From CAYUKK01 sp964445305 (lineage in GTDB: Bacteria; Acidobacteriota; Aminicenantia; Aminicenantales; UBA8522), in assembly GCA_964445305.1 (NCBI GenBank), contig CAYUKK010000198.1, positions 1 to 7,639 on the forward strand: 7,639 bases of DNA, in the 5' to 3' direction. Both the position numbers and the translations under genes were made by a program. Shown one piece after another: positions 4,639 to 7,639 of this stretch (within the stretch, counting starts at the first letter, position 1; each line of letters begins with the position of its first letter). The notes beneath the pieces are model-generated. The model was not told the origin of the DNA. It worked only from the letters and a program-made list of their open reading frames with translations, and did no database searches.

Positions 4639-5516
4639 GCCAAAGCGATTATCTCGTCCTGGCGGCCAAGAAGCTGGGACACTTGAAGGAGGACGAAAAG
4701 AGCGGCCTTGAAGAGAAGCCGCAACCCAGATGAGGGGGGGAGATAATCCATACGCAAGTCCAGGCTGGGAAGGTCGAAGCTCGCCTCTCCCTCTTGCCTC
4801 AGGATTTCGAAACCGCACTTCTTTAAGAGAATAGCCAGGTTCTTCCTGTTGTAGAAATAAAAATGCTTGTAATGCCAATCCAGCTGATAAACGATAACCA
4901 GCGGCCGCCTGATTTTTCCGCCTGATACTCGATAAAGACACCTGGCCACAAGGGGCAGGAGTCCGCGCGAGGATGGAAGACTGAGGGCGAGGAGGCCACC
5001 GCCTTTTAGAACGAGACGAACTTTATGGAGGAGCGAAAGCGGGTCGAGCACATGTTCGAGGACCGACCACAGCGTGACTACATCGAAAGAGCTGGGCTCC
5101 AGCCCGATGTCTTTGAGTTCGCCCCGAACGACGGAATGCTTCTTCCTTGCTACGAGGAAAGCAGTCTTCGAAGGTTCGATGCCGAAAACGGAAAAGCCGG
5201 CCTTGGCTGCTTCATCCAGGAATTCTCCTGTTCCACAGCCGATATCGAGAAGATGCTTCCCTGGCCGGTACCGCTGGATAAGTTCGATCGCCTTCCGATA
5301 GCGGGGGACGAGAAAGAGACGGACGAATTCCCTATGCCTCTCCAGGTCATAACCCAGATAATCGTCCCCCGGCCCCAAACTTTCTGGAAGTGGCCGCATC
5401 TGGATTAGGTCACAGGCGGGGCACCGGTAATAAGCATAATCATCCAAGGAAAAGTAAGGCTTCAGCCCCTCTTGGCCGCAGATTGTGCAAGTCCAGCCCC
5501 GCTTATTCTTGCCCAT
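4623..5516 (-). CDS. Class I SAM-dependent methyltransferase with N-terminal zinc ribbon
   Basis: Methyltransferase of the kind found in sugar and surface-glycan clusters; acceptor unknown. The 297 residues begin with a zinc-ribbon-like motif C10-x2-C13 and C32-x2-C35 (CTIC ... CPAC). The Rossmann domain follows: motif I LLDIGCGTGEFL (89-100), acidic end of strand 2 GIEPS (112-116), FDVVTLWSVLEHVLDP (144-159), the post-motif LKGGGLLALSLP (170-181), and HFYFYNRKNL (218-227), all typical of the Methyltransf_23 type. The reading frame is open further upstream to 5687, but ATG 5516 gives the proper start at the zinc ribbon and only a 14-base overlap with the preceding gene; its ribosome site is weak, which fits translational coupling. 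It is co-transcribed with the GT39 protein. Confidence 0.9.
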   Translation of the reverse strand: MGKNKRGWTCTICGQEGLKPYFSLDDYAYYRCPACDLIQMRPLPESLGPGDDYLGYDLERHREFVRLFLVPRYRKAIELIQRYRPGKHLLDIGCGTGEFLDEAAKAGFSVFGIEPSKTAFLVARKKHSVVRGELKDIGLEPSSFDVVTLWSVLEHVLDPLSLLHKVRLVLKGGGLLALSLPSSRGLLPLVARCLYRVSGGKIRRPLVIVYQLDWHYKHFYFYNRKNLAILLKKCGFEILRQEGEASFDLPSLDLRMDYLPPSSGLRLLFKAALFVLLQVSQLLGRQDEIIALARKEV

Positions 5517-7639
5517 CCTCAGGTCGAACCTTGCCTCTTTCGAGGAATTCCTGAACGAGGGGGAGTTTTCGATTGAAGTAAGCCCGGATGTCGGGGATGA
5601 TCTTGAGATAATCAAGGGCCAGGTTTTGGCCCGGCCGGACACGAATGATGAGCCGGTTCCACTGGCCAAGGTTGGCGGCTGAGCCAAGAAAGGAAGCCTT
5701 GGCCAGGCCCTCCTTTTCGGCGGAGTCCAGAATTAAAGGGAAAACAGCACGGTCGTCCATGTTCCCGCTTGTGGAGACGATCTCCAGTTCCCCAACGTTT
5801 TCTCCAACTATGTTAGGGCCGGAGAACATGAACTCGAGCCGGTAATCCAGGGGGAGAAACCCGATTTCCGGAGACAGAGCTTCAACCCATCCTTCTTTTC
5901 CTTTGTTCCCCTGTCTTTCCTCATTTGCCGCTGCGTCGCTGTCCTCACCGGTGAGGAGTGATCCTGTGCCCCGGAAAAACCGCGAACCGTGGACTCTCCT
6001 TCCGCCCGAGAGCGCAAACGCGGCGTCATCGACCGTTGTCGTCAGCGTTTGCTCGAATAGCTTGAAATCGATTCCCGACATCTTTTCGAAGCTGTAGACC
6101 CAGGCCTCCATACTATCGTTAGTCTGAAAAAGGTTCAGGTATCGGCGGAAGAAGGGGCTGGTTGAAGCCTCCCGCTCGTACTTCTGGGCTTCTTCAAGAA
6201 GACCGAGCTCACGGGCACATCGAGCAAGGTAGAGATAGAGCTCTAAATCGAAGAAATGAAACGGCCTGGAGACGAGCGCCCTGAGAAAAAAATGGCGAGC
6301 GGTGCGGAAGTCGCTGAGCTCAAAAAATTCGCGGCCGATGTCAAAGTCATCATAGCAGAGCTTGACAATGGTCCTTTTCAAAGAAGGCGGAGCCGAAACG
6401 GTGATCCTATAGACGTGCCTGAAAAAAGGAAAAGATAACCAGGGGCGAATGCGGACATGGGTTGTCTCCCCGGCCTCAACGGGAAGCCGCTTTCTTTTCA
6501 AAAAAGTCCTGATGGAGATATTCCCGCTCCCCTCCAGCGCCGTCGCAAACACAACCACGTCCCGAATTCGATGCCGGCTGACGAATATTCTCGTTGCCTT
6601 CTGCTCGCCATCCAAGAAAAAGCTGCAGACAGTTTTGCCGTAGGGACTTCCGTCGACCATCTCGAACTCGCGGGGTAGGTTTTCCAGGGGAAGGACGCGT
6701 GGCAGAGCGAGTCTTTGTTTGGGCCGGCTCGGGCGGCCCATGGCGAAAATGTTCACCTCCGGGTTCTTGTACTCAAAATCCCGGAAAAAAAAGCGCTTAA
6801 CGAGTTCATTCTTCTCCCGCAAGTTTCTATATATCCGGATGACGTCGGGATAGAATTTTTGGTTGCGGAAGAAATGTCCGTAGGCGGCGCTCGAAGTAAT
6901 GACGAAGTCGAAACGCTCGTAGGGCGCAAAATTTCTCGAAAAAAGAAAAGGAGCTGAGAAGGAAGGATAACTATAATCCTGGCCGTACGTCGGCGGGGTA
7001 AACCATTCCTTTCCGAAAAAACTTCCTTCAGGAAGATTCCTCCGGATCCACCTTTCGGCTACTTCGGTTGTGTCGTCCTCCCACAGGAAGTAAGTCTTGG
7101 CGAGGGCGGAGAATTCTAGGCTGATGAGGACGAAAGCGAAGAACGGGTAAGAAATCGCCTTTTTGAGAGCAGGTCTGCGGAAGAGGCGCAGGCATGCCTG
7201 CAAGCCGAGCATAGCCAGGAAGGAATAGATGATGGCGAGCGGCGGGATATCCCGGTATCTCGAGAAACCGAGGAAACCCAGCGCCCCAAGGAAATAAGCG
7301 AGGCCGGAAAGGGCAAGGAAAACGTTGCTCTTGCTCCTTCGGATGAGGACCCAAATCATACCGGCCGTGATCATGAGGAAAAAGATCATCCCCTCGGCAG
7401 TGAGAATATTTTTCAAGCCCAGGAAGTACTTGTTGTATTGGATATACTCAAAGCCAGTCCGTGGCTGGATGGGTTTAAGGTAATACTCCGTTTCATGAAC
7501 GATGCGGATGAGAAGCGCTGACGAACGCAGGAAATAGCGGAACTTGATGAGCGCATAAGGATGAGCGGCTACGAACCCGACAAGCGAGGCCAGCCCCGCT
7601 CCGTAGAGCTTCGTATCCCCAACCGCCCGGCAAAGCTTT
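5503..7639 (-). CDS. GT39/PMT-type membrane glycosyltransferase, C-terminal part (5' end beyond window)
   Basis: The frame is open to the right edge, giving 711 residues of a longer protein; the first possible internal start (TTG 7416) is not the true one. Numbering from the edge, AAHPYALIKF (about 24-33) matches the loop after a transmembrane helix in PMT_2/ArnT-like proteins. Hydrophobic segments follow at about 80-99, 106-125, 131-150 and 162-180, with SRYRDIPPL before the fourth, as in RY-x-PL motifs of the family. These enzymes transfer a sugar from a polyprenyl-phosphate donor on the outer face of the inner membrane. The catalytic acidic loop would lie outside the window. After the last helix come WIRRNLPEGS and a very long soluble tail of about 530 residues with a TPR-like helical pair (about 437-492) and a likely beta-sandwich near the end (about 600-685). 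It ends 14 bases inside the methyltransferase. Confidence 0.8.
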   Translation of the reverse strand, partial: KLCRAVGDTKLYGAGLASLVGFVAAHPYALIKFRYFLRSSALLIRIVHETEYYLKPIQPRTGFEYIQYNKYFLGLKNILTAEGMIFFLMITAGMIWVLIRRSKSNVFLALSGLAYFLGALGFLGFSRYRDIPPLAIIYSFLAMLGLQACLRLFRRPALKKAISYPFFAFVLISLEFSALAKTYFLWEDDTTEVAERWIRRNLPEGSFFGKEWFTPPTYGQDYSYPSFSAPFLFSRNFAPYERFDFVITSSAAYGHFFRNQKFYPDVIRIYRNLREKNELVKRFFFRDFEYKNPEVNIFAMGRPSRPKQRLALPRVLPLENLPREFEMVDGSPYGKTVCSFFLDGEQKATRIFVSRHRIRDVVVFATALEGSGNISIRTFLKRKRLPVEAGETTHVRIRPWLSFPFFRHVYRITVSAPPSLKRTIVKLCYDDFDIGREFFELSDFRTARHFFLRALVSRPFHFFDLELYLYLARCARELGLLEEAQKYEREASTSPFFRRYLNLFQTNDSMEAWVYSFEKMSGIDFKLFEQTLTTTVDDAAFALSGGRRVHGSRFFRGTGSLLTGEDSDAAANEERQGNKGKEGWVEALSPEIGFLPLDYRLEFMFSGPNIVGENVGELEIVSTSGNMDDRAVFPLILDSAEKEGLAKASFLGSAANLGQWNRLIIRVRPGQNLALDYLKIIPDIRAYFNRKLPLVQEFLERGKVRPEDGQE

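Noticed and set aside
4393..4941. 182-codon minus-strand ORF overlapping the methyltransferase end and the second TIGR04076 gene
   Set aside because: Conflicts with two recognised protein families in other frames; its composition looks like a shadow frame.
5516..5687. 57-residue N-terminal extension of the zinc-ribbon methyltransferase
   Set aside because: It would overlap the GT39 gene by 185 bases and adds no family sequence; the zinc ribbon starts right after ATG 5516.

Overview
The window looks like a chromosomal segment of a Gram-negative-type bacterium of moderately high GC. It has long intact bacterial ORFs, Shine-Dalgarno sites, two sigma-54-type promoters and a Tat-type signal peptide. 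I cannot name the taxon from sequence alone. An uncultured Acidobacteriota/Aminicenantes-like lineage would fit the gene mix, but that is only a guess. I see no rRNA, tRNA, CRISPR array or insertion sequence.

Layout. Positions 1-497 (minus) hold a nitroreductase-family protein cut by the window edge. It is divergent from a membrane dipeptidase (peptidase M19) at 761-2080 (plus). The dipeptidase overlaps, tail to tail, an FkbM-type methyltransferase with an N-terminal DUF4214-like segment at 2050-2940 (minus). From 2941 to 4583 lies a plus-strand island of small genes: a possible broken mini-gene (3052-3179), an 80-residue secreted four-cysteine protein (3269-3511), and two adjacent genes of the uncharacterised TIGR04076 family (3851-4180 and 4155-4583), the second with a Tat-like N-terminus. 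From 4623 to the right edge, on the minus strand, a zinc-ribbon class I methyltransferase (4623-5516) follows the C-terminal part of a GT39/PMT-type membrane glycosyltransferase (5503-7639) with a 14-base overlap.

How the genes fit together. The FkbM methyltransferase, the zinc-ribbon methyltransferase and the GT39 protein are typical of cell-surface glycan or lipid-linked sugar modification. The plus-strand island sits between them and differs in gene size, strand and promoter type. It carries one exact -24/-12 sigma-54 consensus (3805-3821) before the TIGR04076 pair, and a second close match (3227-3243) ideally placed before the secreted cysteine protein. A palindrome about 107 bases upstream of the second site is where an enhancer-binding activator would be expected. 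The best novelty candidate in the window is therefore an RpoN-controlled set of small, cysteine-containing, partly exported proteins of unknown function.

Caution. Both TIGR04076 genes have their best ribosome-binding-site/ATG pair one frame away from the conserved coding frame, shifted in the same direction. This could mean single-base deletions (real or sequencing error), unusual starts, or recoding. It should be settled before N-termini are trusted.
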